From assembly GCA_018969935.1 (NCBI GenBank), contig JAGWXJ010000073.1:1-9191 (forward strand): DNA of 9,191 bases. The letters run 5' to 3'. Positions 1 through 5,309 of the stretch are shown here, in pieces. The notes under the pieces are model-generated. The model was not told the DNA's origin and did not search any database. It saw only the letters and a program-made list of their open reading frames with translations. Made by a program: the position numbers and the translations under genes. This DNA is from Alphaproteobacteria bacterium (GTDB lineage Bacteria > Pseudomonadota > Alphaproteobacteria > Micavibrionales > UBA1664). Numbering within the stretch: position 1 is the first letter of the stretch; every line of letters begins with the position of its first letter.

Positions 1-637
1 TCAGGCGTTCGATATCCTTGTTGACCTGCACGGCACGTTCTTCCGAGGGGAAGATGATGGCCTGTAGTTCGCGGCGGAGGGCGTGTGCGTACAAACGCAC
101 CTCGGCCCCGCGGGTCATGTTGCTAATGACCATCCAGAGGATCATGACGGGGGTCAGTGAACCAGCGATGATGGCAGCCAAGTCGGTCGCAGACAGGCTG
201 ACACCGGATTTGTACTGGAAGAATACATAACCAGCGCATGTGGCAAGCCATGCAGCCGAGAGGCCTGAGCCGATGCCCTTCATGGCCAATGCCAGCGGGC
301 TGACTTTGAGTTCGGGGAGTGCGGCATCACGCGGAAGGCTTGCGCGGATGGCTTCGATTTCCTCCTGCAGTTCGTCACGCAGTTCGGATTCCAGAGTGGA
401 GGCAGACGTTGTGGGTGCTGCCTCGGGGTTGTAGCCGATGGCCGTGTGGAGATCATCCAGCGAGCCTTCGACACGGATGCGGCGGCTGCCCGGAGTGCCC
501 GCAAAAGTGATGGTCGGGGCTACCGTTTTTTCGCCGCCGTCGTTTGCGACAATCACTGTCTTGACGGTGGAATTCTCTGTGGACTTCTCTGTGGAAACAA
601 TCGTCTCTTCGGCGGTTTTAGCCGTTTCCTGTGTCAT
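1..637 (-). CDS. Partial two-TM coiled-coil-type membrane protein, TipN-like architecture (N-terminus only)
   Basis: A leftward gene starts at the ATG at 637-635 and stays open to base 1, giving 212 residues with no stop, so only the N-terminal part is present. Residues 1-60 are hydrophilic and rich in Thr, Ser and Glu, with a short STE-type repeat near residues 16-24. A charged helix prone to coiled coil lies at about 83-100. Two hydrophobic segments follow, at about 121-142 and 153-173. After them comes an amphipathic region (about 177-212, including ALRREL and IIFPSEE) that looks like the start of a longer helical domain. Two membrane segments followed by a long coiled coil is the layout of the alphaproteobacterial polarity factor TipN and related large coiled-coil proteins. 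This is a match of architecture, not a recognised signature. A GGGG stretch about 6-10 bases before the ATG could serve as ribosome binding site. The gene is probably transcribed from 638-772, which carries DnaA-box and GANTC motifs. Being a real gene is likely; the TipN comparison is tentative. Confidence 0.72.
   Translation of the reverse strand, partial: MTQETAKTAEETIVSTEKSTENSTVKTVIVANDGGEKTVAPTITFAGTPGSRRIRVEGSLDDLHTAIGYNPEAAPTTSASTLESELRDELQEEIEAIRASLPRDAALPELKVSPLALAMKGIGSGLSAAWLATCAGYVFFQYKSGVSLSATDLAAIIAGSLTPVMILWMVISNMTRGAEVRLYAHALRRELQAIIFPSEERAVQVNKDIERL
573..595. repeat. Two 12-bp tandem units (11-bp identical core)
   Basis: TTCTCTGTGGA occurs at 573-583 and again at 585-595, exactly 12 bases apart, with a degenerate third unit just to the left. 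It lies inside the leftward gene and encodes the repeated S-T-E residues near its N-terminus. Each unit contains TGTGGA, the core of a reversed DnaA box, so it may extend the motif cluster of the neighbouring intergenic region. Confidence 0.6.
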
Positions 638-694
638 TGGTGCCCCGTTTGGATGTGTATTGAAGATGAGGCACCTTATGCGAGCATCATGCCA

Positions 695-759
695 GAATCA
701 AAAGGATGATTCGCGTTATCCACAAACTTGATTCGCAGTTGTGGACAAGCTGTGGACGA
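695..759. promoter_or_regulatory. DnaA-box cluster with GANTC sites between two leftward genes
   Basis: A perfect DnaA box, TTATCCACA, lies at 716-724. Two boxes in the opposite orientation follow: TGTGGACAA at 740-748 (8 of 9 consensus positions) and TGTGGACGA at 751-759 (7 of 9), spaced 11 bases apart. Three GANTC sites, the target of the alphaproteobacterial methylase CcrM, lie at 695-699, 708-712 and 730-734. The octamer TGATTCGC is repeated at 707-714 and 729-736 (22-base period) and brackets the perfect box. An A/T-rich run follows at 764-783. The block lies upstream of the partial leftward gene and just beyond the stop of the symporter gene. I infer DnaA- and methylation-responsive control of the leftward gene; a replication origin or DnaA-titration site is possible but unsupported by neighbouring genes. 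Confidence 0.5.
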
Positions 760-772
760 TGCGAAATTCACA

Positions 773-2206
773 TTATTTTTTAGACCGCTGCATGTAGTCG
801 TTGTATTCGCGCTTCACGACATCGGCGAGCATGTAAATGCCTATCAGGTTGGGGATAGCCATGATGAAGAACATCACATCGGCAATATCTACCACCGTAC
901 CCAATTGCATGGCGCACCCAAGGACAACACACACCAGAAATACGGCTTTGAAACCGATATCCACCTTGCGGCTATCGCCCATCAAAAACTTCGCGCTGTT
1001 GAGGCCGTAATAGAACCACGTGATGAGGGTTGAATACGCGAACAGGAAGACCGTGATAGCCAGAATATATGGAAACCATGGCAGGACCGTTGCGAAGGCC
1101 TGCGATGTCATTTCCACGCCTGCGATGTCGCTGGTGCGGGTTTCGGGTAGGACGCCAGAGAAGATGAGCACCAATGCCGTGACCATACATATAACGACCG
1201 TATCGAAGAAGGCGCCCAGCATGGCCACAAAGCCAGCAGGCACGGGGTGATCGGTTTTGGTGCCGGCCTGCATGATACCGGCGGTACCCAAGCCAGCCTC
1301 GTTCGAGAAGATGGCGCGGCGCACACCCCAAACAACAGCACCCAAGAAGGCCCCTAGCCCCGCCTCGGGCGTTAGCGCCTCACGGAACATGAGGGCGATG
1401 CCGTCATCAATACGATCATAATTGATGCCGACGACAACAAGACCCGCTGTCAGATAGATAATGCCCATGACAGGCGTGATTTTGGAGGCTGCCGCCACGA
1501 TGGACTTAAGCCCACCGATGATCACGAGGCCTACCAGCACGGCCAGAATGATACCGAAGGTCCAGCCCTTGTCGGCCCACCAGCTGGCGTCACCGCCTGT
1601 TACTTCCACGAATTGCTTGAAGGTCTGGTTGGCCTGGAACATGTTGCCGCCGCCCAAGCTTCCGCCGATGCAGCAGACAGCAAAAATGACAGCCAGAATA
1701 CGGCCAAGGCCCGCCTTGCCTTTTTCCTTCAGGCCTTCCTGAAGGTAATTCTGGGGGCCGCCCACATACTCGCCGTCACTCAGGCGGGTGCGGTATTTGA
1801 CGGCCAGCGTCGCTTCCGCAAATTTGACGGACATACCCATGAAACCCATGAGGCACAACCAAACGGCGGCGCCGGGGCCACCCGCCGAAAGGCCAACAGC
1901 CACGCCCGCAATGTTGCCAAGGCCCACGGTGCCAGAGAGGTTAGTAGCGAGTGCCTCATAGTACGTGTAGCTGCCCGGCGCATCCTTATTGGTATTTTGC
2001 GGCCAGAGGAGTTTAAACCCATCCTTGAAGTGGCGGATGTTCACAAACTTGAAGTAGACGGTGCAGAAGATAACGCCTGCCAGCAGCCATGCCACGATAA
2101 ACGGCACCTCAGCCCCGCCTGCCAGCGGGATTTTGTAGAACACCAAGCCTGACGACCAGTCGGCAAAAGGTTTGAGTGCTTCCTGAATGGATTGATCGAG
2201 TGACAT
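773..2206 (-). CDS. Sodium:alanine/glycine symporter, AGCS family (AlsT/DagA-like)
   Basis: This 477-residue inner-membrane protein belongs to the alanine-or-glycine:cation symporter (AGCS) family, which takes up alanine or glycine with Na+ (or H+). The family signature is visible as GTVGLGNIAGVAVG at residues 93-106. Other conserved blocks are GGPGAAVWL (about 109-117), GGNMFQANQ (186-194) and FSNEAGLGTAG (300-310). About 10-11 hydrophobic segments span the protein, at roughly 35-52, 113-128, 168-182, 218-233, 246-261, 284-296, 325-350, 376-396, 420-436 and 444-464. The length is normal for the family. The ATG at 2206 has a strong purine-rich ribosome binding site (GGCGGGG) a few bases upstream, which supports this start. 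It is the third gene of a leftward set, 87 bases after the secreted-protein gene; a hairpin and small inverted repeats in that gap may allow separate control. The family is clear; the exact substrate (alanine, glycine or another small neutral amino acid) cannot be read from sequence. Confidence 0.95.
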   Translation of the reverse strand: MSLDQSIQEALKPFADWSSGLVFYKIPLAGGAEVPFIVAWLLAGVIFCTVYFKFVNIRHFKDGFKLLWPQNTNKDAPGSYTYYEALATNLSGTVGLGNIAGVAVGLSAGGPGAAVWLCLMGFMGMSVKFAEATLAVKYRTRLSDGEYVGGPQNYLQEGLKEKGKAGLGRILAVIFAVCCIGGSLGGGNMFQANQTFKQFVEVTGGDASWWADKGWTFGIILAVLVGLVIIGGLKSIVAAASKITPVMGIIYLTAGLVVVGINYDRIDDGIALMFREALTPEAGLGAFLGAVVWGVRRAIFSNEAGLGTAGIMQAGTKTDHPVPAGFVAMLGAFFDTVVICMVTALVLIFSGVLPETRTSDIAGVEMTSQAFATVLPWFPYILAITVFLFAYSTLITWFYYGLNSAKFLMGDSRKVDIGFKAVFLVCVVLGCAMQLGTVVDIADVMFFIMAIPNLIGIYMLADVVKREYNDYMQRSKK

Positions 2207-2219
2207 GGGTTCCCCGCCT

Positions 2220-2245
2220 TGTTGAATATCAATCTCAACAGTTGA
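2220..2245. promoter_or_regulatory. Inverted repeats upstream of the symporter start, possible operator
   Basis: TGTTGA at 2220-2225 and TCAACA at 2235-2240 form a 6-base inverted repeat with a 9-base spacer. The same right arm belongs to a second palindrome, TCAACAGTTGA (2235-2245). The block lies immediately upstream of the symporter's ribosome binding site, where a repressor or a leader hairpin would act. No matching regulator is known from the sequence. Confidence 0.3.
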
Positions 2246-2256
2246 AACCGATGCGC

Positions 2257-2281
2257 GGGCTGCGACCAGAGCCGCAGGCCC
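2257..2281 (-). other. GC-rich hairpin between secreted-protein and symporter genes
   Basis: GGGCTGCG (2257-2264) pairs with CGCAGGCCC (2273-2281) over 8 base pairs with one bulged base and an 8-base loop. It lies in the 87-base gap after the stop of the secreted-protein gene and before the symporter start. No good T-run follows on the leftward strand, so it is a weak intrinsic terminator at best. It may instead be an mRNA-stability or processing hairpin that lets the two genes be expressed at different levels. Confidence 0.3.
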
Positions 2282-2293
2282 ACTTATCCAGAG

Positions 2294-2779
2294 TTATTTA
2301 TCCTGCTGGGTTTTGTAGGACACGCCCTCGCAAATGGAGCGCGTGAGCGGGTATGTGGGGAATACGGTTTGCGCCCATGTGCGCAGTTTTTCCTGCGACA
2401 TGGCGTTGGCCTGCGTAATACGGCTACCGTAAGCGCGGCAGAAAACGTTGGGCTGGAGGCGAACGGCCTCGTTTGCGATGCGGTTGGCCAAGCGGGTGCG
2501 GAGATTGTTGAGTTCAACCTCGCCATTCTGGCCTTCGCCTTTATAGAAGGCGCGCATCGTATCCTCATAGCCCTGAATGAGGGCGTTGTGCTTGCGCGTA
2601 AAATCCTCGTACTGGTGATAGAGCGAGCCTTGGGCCAGATGCTGGCAGTTGAGGGCGATAACCATTAATTCGGAATGGATGCGCAGGCCCTGCTCGGCCT
2701 CCAGCTGCTGGGCGTTATAGCATTTGGCAAACGCGGCTGCGGGGAGAAGAAGGGCAAACAGAAAAACGATAATTCTCAT
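2294..2779 (-). CDS. Small secreted four-cysteine alpha-helical protein, unknown function
   Basis: This is a 161-residue protein with a clear type I signal peptide: basic MR, a hydrophobic core at residues 3-16 and an AFA cleavage site near residue 18. The mature part would be about 143 residues in the periplasm or outside the cell. It has exactly four cysteines, C20, C45, C114 and C150, suggesting two disulfide bonds. Lys just before C20 argues against a lipoprotein signal. The rest appears largely helical, with an N-terminal block reading LRIHSELMVIALNC. I recall similar small exported proteins of unknown role in alphaproteobacteria, but I cannot name a family securely. The gene starts 5 bases after the stop of the dehydrogenase gene, so the two are very probably co-transcribed. 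A YkgJ-like zinc cluster is excluded by cysteine spacing. The gene call is strong; the function is unknown. Confidence 0.85.
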   Translation of the reverse strand: MRIIVFLFALLLPAAAFAKCYNAQQLEAEQGLRIHSELMVIALNCQHLAQGSLYHQYEDFTRKHNALIQGYEDTMRAFYKGEGQNGEVELNNLRTRLANRIANEAVRLQPNVFCRAYGSRITQANAMSQEKLRTWAQTVFPTYPLTRSICEGVSYKTQQDK

Positions 2780-2784
2780 AACCG

Positions 2785-3732
2785 CTAAGCTACCTTGGTT
2801 ATCAACGGTTTACCAGAAAAATGCGATTCAAGGTTTGCGAGCACGATTTCGCCCATAATGGTCCGCGTTTCAACAGTAGCCGAGCCGATATGCGGCAGCA
2901 GGACCACGTTATCCATGGTTTTCAGCGGGTCGGGCACGTTGGGTTCATGGGCGTAGACATCGAGGCCAGCGCCTGCGATGCGTTTGTTGACCAGCGCATC
3001 GACCAGCGCCTCTTCATCCACCACCGAGCCGCGCGCGACGTTGACGAGATAGCCTTTTGGCCCCAGCGCCTCGAGCACACGGGCGTTGACGATATGATAC
3101 GTATCGGGCCCGCCCGAACAGGCGAGAACCAGATAATCGCAATCGGCGGCCATTTTTTCGAGATCGCTGTAAAACGGCCAAGCCAGTTCGGCCTTTTGTT
3201 TGCGGCCGTGGTAGACCACGCGCATATCAAAGGCCACGAGGCGCTTGGCGATGGCCTTGCCGATACGGCCCAAACCTACGATACCGACCGTTTTGCCCTT
3301 GGGCGTGACGCCCAGCGGCATGGGGGTTGTGCCCCATTTGCCCACGCGGACGAACATATCCGCCTCGCAGATGCGCCTTGAAAGGGAAAGCAAAAGCGAT
3401 ACGGCGATATCGGCCGTATCATCTGTTAGTACATCGGGGGTATTGGTGACGGCGATGCCCCTCTCCCGCGTGGCTTCAAAATCAATATTGTCCACGCCAA
3501 CGCCGAATTGGGTCACGATTTCCAAATTCGGCAGCGCCTCGATCAGGCCGCGGCGGACGGGTGTTGCGGGGTTTGAAATAATGCCCACCACATCGTTTTT
3601 GACGGCCTGAAGCGCCTTTTCGGGGTCGGATTCATTGTAGAGGCGGACGGTTTTGAAGCGCGTTTCAAGCTTTGCCATTTCGGGCGGCAAAAGCGGGGAA
3701 AGCGCCAGTACGGTGCGTTGAGTGTTAGGCAT
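2785..3732 (-). CDS. NAD(P)-dependent D-isomer-specific 2-hydroxyacid dehydrogenase (glyoxylate/hydroxypyruvate reductase type)
   Basis: This 315-residue cytoplasmic enzyme would interconvert a 2-oxoacid and the matching D-2-hydroxyacid. The substrate-binding half has FGVGVDNID at 77-84. The nucleotide-binding motif GLGRIG is at 153-158. The catalytic trio is present: R234 in NVARGSVVDEEAL, E263 in YAHEP, and H281 in LLPHIGSAT. After the second strand of the Rossmann fold the protein reads VVYHGRKQK (172-180), with no acidic residue at the usual NAD-selecting place and basic residues instead, which suggests NADPH preference. This fits glyoxylate/hydroxypyruvate or hydroxyphenylpyruvate reductases better than phosphoglycerate dehydrogenase, as there is no ACT domain and the length is short. 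It is the first gene of the leftward set, diverges from miaB across 176 bases, and is followed after 5 bases by the secreted-protein gene. No strong ribosome binding site precedes the ATG at 3732. The family is secure; the substrate is an inference. Confidence 0.93.
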   Translation of the reverse strand: MPNTQRTVLALSPLLPPEMAKLETRFKTVRLYNESDPEKALQAVKNDVVGIISNPATPVRRGLIEALPNLEIVTQFGVGVDNIDFEATRERGIAVTNTPDVLTDDTADIAVSLLLSLSRRICEADMFVRVGKWGTTPMPLGVTPKGKTVGIVGLGRIGKAIAKRLVAFDMRVVYHGRKQKAELAWPFYSDLEKMAADCDYLVLACSGGPDTYHIVNARVLEALGPKGYLVNVARGSVVDEEALVDALVNKRIAGAGLDVYAHEPNVPDPLKTMDNVVLLPHIGSATVETRTIMGEIVLANLESHFSGKPLITKVA

Positions 3733-3771
3733 AAAATACGGGTATCGGTTTTTGCTTGCCTAAACAAGATG

Positions 3772-3793
3772 AAAAAACGGGCGCTCAGGCGCC
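3772..3793 (-). terminator. Terminator-like hairpin with T6 on the leftward strand
   Basis: Read leftward, GGCGC (3793-3789), loop CTGA, GCGCC (3784-3780), then CG and six T residues (3777-3772) resemble a rho-independent terminator with a short 5-bp stem. It lies upstream of the dehydrogenase gene. It could end a short leftward transcript from the structured block, attenuate the dehydrogenase mRNA, or stop antisense transcription coming from miaB. Confidence 0.4.
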
Positions 3794-3895
3794 GCGCCGC
3801 GTGCTCCGCACGCTTTTGGCTACGCGCGCATAGGCGCGCGGGCCCTCAATGGGCCAAGCCAAAACTGAAAATGTTTCACATTTGCCGTTTTGGCT
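3780..3895. repeat. Dense palindromic block: two hairpins, a three-way junction and a competing arm
   Basis: In the divergent dehydrogenase/miaB region nearly every base can pair. Hairpin 1 is GGCGC/GCGCC (3780-3784 with 3789-3793, loop 4). Hairpin 2 is GCGTGC/GCACGC (3799-3804 with 3808-3813, loop 3). An outer stem TTTTGGCT/AGCCAAAA (3814-3821 with 3857-3864) then encloses two perfect hairpins: CGCGCGC/GCGCGCG (3823-3829 with 3834-3840, loop ATAG) and GGCCC/GGGCC (3841-3845 with 3851-3855, loop TCAAT). Only one A remains unpaired on each side inside the outer stem. The right arm AGCCAAAAC (3857-3865) can alternatively pair with GTTTTGGCT (3887-3895). The pairing is read directly from the sequence. 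Whether it acts as a structured RNA, a leader switch, or a REP-like palindromic element is not known. GC content is visibly higher than in the bases on either side. Confidence 0.6.
3799..3817 (+). terminator. Terminator-like hairpin with T4 on the rightward strand
   Basis: GCGTGC TCC GCACGC is a perfect 6-bp stem with a 3-base loop, followed at once by TTTT (3814-3817). No rightward gene ends before it. If it works, it would act on a transcript heading into miaB that starts further left. The four T residues are also the first bases of the outer stem TTTTGGCT/AGCCAAAA, so terminator function and junction folding would be linked. Confidence 0.3.
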
Positions 3896-3902
3896 GTAAA
3901 AA
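3875..3902 (+). promoter_or_regulatory. Possible miaB promoter giving a nearly leaderless mRNA
   Basis: TTCACA (3875-3880, 5 of 6 to TTGACA) and TAAAAA (3897-3902, 4 of 6 to TATAAT) are 16 bases apart. Transcription would begin near 3908-3910, at or next to the A of the miaB ATG at 3909. The lack of a convincing ribosome binding site before miaB agrees with a leaderless start. The hexamers are imperfect, so this is tentative. Confidence 0.3.
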
Positions 3903-3908
3903 GCGGCC

Positions 3909-5258
3909 ATGACAACACCCGCACCCAAGAAGCTCTATATCAAGACATGGGGCTGCCAGATGAACGAGTATGACAGCCGCCGCATGGCGGATGTGCTGGC
4001 GCCGCTTGGTTACAAGCCTGTTGAAGAGGCCGATGACGCCGACATGGTGATTTTGAACACCTGCCATATCCGCGAAAAGGCCACGGACAAGGTTTTCTCG
4101 GACCTCGGGCGCATCAGGGACAACAAGATGGAGAAAGCCGCGCGCGGCGAAAAGATGATCGTGGCCGTGGCAGGCTGCGTTGCGCAGGCGGAAGGCGAGT
4201 TCATAGCCAAGCGCGCGCCTTATGTGGACATGGTATTCGGCCCGCAAACATACCACCTGCTACCCGAGATGGTTGTGAAGGCCACGGGCCAGCGCGTCAT
4301 CAACACAGAGTTTGCCACCGAAAACAAATTCGACACCCTGCCAGCCGAAAGCGGCAATACAGGCCCTGCCGCGCATCTATCCATACAGGAAGGTTGCGAC
4401 AAGTTTTGTACCTTCTGTGTTGTGCCTTATACGCGCGGGGCTGAATTCTCGCGCCCGCTTGCGGCCATCATCGAGGAAGCCAAGCGCATGGCGGGCGGCG
4501 GCACCAAGGACATCACGCTGCTTGGCCAGAATGTCAACGCATGGCACGGCGAAAACGGCGAAACGCTTGGCGACCTGTTGTATGCCCTGCATGACATAGA
4601 CGGTATTGCGCAGCTGCGTTACATGACATCGCACCCGCGCGACATGCATGACCGCCTATACGATGCGCACCGCGATTTGCCCAAGGTGATGCCCTACGTG
4701 CACCTGCCTATCCAGAGTGGCTCAGACGCGATTTTGAAAGCCATGAACCGCAAGCATACGGCGGCGGATTACATGGAAATAATCACGCGATTAAAAAAAG
4801 GACGTCCTGACATCGCGTTTTCTTCGGACTTCATCGTTGGTTTCCCAGGCGAGTCAGACTCCCACTTCGAAGAGACCATGGCTCTTGTTGGACAAGTGGA
4901 GTTTGCCTCGTCTTTTTCCTTCAAGTATTCGGCGCGGCCCGGTACGCCTGCGGCGAGCATGCAGGGGCTTGTACGTGACGAGGTTGCGTCCGAAAGGCTG
5001 GCCCGTTTACAGGAATTACTGCGTAAACAGGCACAGGATTTCAATAGCGCCTGCGTTGGAAAAACGATGGATGTGGTGTTTAGCGGAACGGGCAGCAAAG
5101 ACGGCCAGCTTTATGCGCGCACGCCTTACAACCAAGCCATCCATGTGGAGGCCCCTGCCCGCCTTTTCGGCCAGCTGGCCCGCGTGGAAGTCACGGGGGC
5201 CCATGCCAATGCCCTTACAGGCCGCGTAGCCACGGCAGAAACTGTACTTGCCGCCTGA
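3909..5258 (+). CDS. miaB: tRNA-2-methylthio-N6-dimethylallyladenosine synthase MiaB
   Basis: MiaB is a radical-SAM methylthiotransferase that adds the 2-methylthio group to N6-isopentenyl-adenosine at position 37 of tRNAs reading UNN codons. The 449-residue length is normal. The N-terminal methylthiotransferase domain carries the three auxiliary-cluster cysteines C16 (TWGCQMNEYDS), C52 (NTCHIREKA) and C90 (VAGCVAQAEG). The radical-SAM cluster follows as C163, C167 and C170 in GCDKFCTFC. Also visible are LLGQNVNAW (204-212), HLPIQSGSD (265-273) and DFIVGFPGE (307-315). A C-terminal TRAM-like region begins near 380. The block YIKTWGCQMNEYDS and absence of other features fit MiaB rather than RimO or MtaB. 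An in-frame stop at 3897-3899 makes the ATG at 3909 the first possible ATG. The ribosome binding site is poor. It is the first gene of the rightward cluster, and phoH follows after a short gap. Confidence 0.97.
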   Translation: MTTPAPKKLYIKTWGCQMNEYDSRRMADVLAPLGYKPVEEADDADMVILNTCHIREKATDKVFSDLGRIRDNKMEKAARGEKMIVAVAGCVAQAEGEFIAKRAPYVDMVFGPQTYHLLPEMVVKATGQRVINTEFATENKFDTLPAESGNTGPAAHLSIQEGCDKFCTFCVVPYTRGAEFSRPLAAIIEEAKRMAGGGTKDITLLGQNVNAWHGENGETLGDLLYALHDIDGIAQLRYMTSHPRDMHDRLYDAHRDLPKVMPYVHLPIQSGSDAILKAMNRKHTAADYMEIITRLKKGRPDIAFSSDFIVGFPGESDSHFEETMALVGQVEFASSFSFKYSARPGTPAASMQGLVRDEVASERLARLQELLRKQAQDFNSACVGKTMDVVFSGTGSKDGQLYARTPYNQAIHVEAPARLFGQLARVEVTGAHANALTGRVATAETVLAA

Positions 5259-5273
5259 TTTTTAAAGGTAAAT

Positions 5274-5302
5274 TAGACGCTTAGACCCTTTTGGTGTATA
5301 AT
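5274..5302 (+). promoter_or_regulatory. Candidate sigma-70-type promoter for phoH
   Basis: A perfect TATAAT lies at 5297-5302, with TAGACG (4 of 6 to TTGACA) at 5274-5279 and a 17-base spacer. Transcription would start near 5309, just before the AGAGGT ribosome binding site at 5310-5315. The box overlaps the in-frame ATG at 5301, so an mRNA from this promoter could not use that ATG. This would give phoH and the genes after it expression independent of miaB. Confidence 0.45.
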
Positions 5303-5309
5303 GGGACCT

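Noticed and set aside
695..783. Full chromosomal replication origin
   Set aside because: There are DnaA boxes and an A/T-rich run, but no repeated 13-mer unwinding elements and none of the usual origin neighbours; kept only as a DnaA-box cluster.
1613..2152. Long open frame on the + strand opposite the symporter gene
   Set aside because: It is antisense to a clear AGCS transporter, shows no recognisable motif and has no good ribosome binding site; GC-rich coding DNA often gives such frames.
2821..3381. 186-codon open frame on the + strand opposite the dehydrogenase gene
   Set aside because: The opposite strand carries all catalytic motifs of a 2-hydroxyacid dehydrogenase; this frame is a composition artefact.
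3814..3864. tRNA-like or known riboswitch class
   Set aside because: The three-way junction lacks an anticodon arm, T-loop consensus and any riboswitch core motif that I recognise.
3780..3895. Insertion sequence or CRISPR array in the palindromic block
   Set aside because: There is no transposase, no target-site duplication I can see, and no regularly spaced direct repeats with unique spacers.
3876..4256. 126-codon open frame on the - strand overlapping the miaB start
   Set aside because: It lies opposite the conserved cysteine motifs of MiaB and has no recognisable domain.
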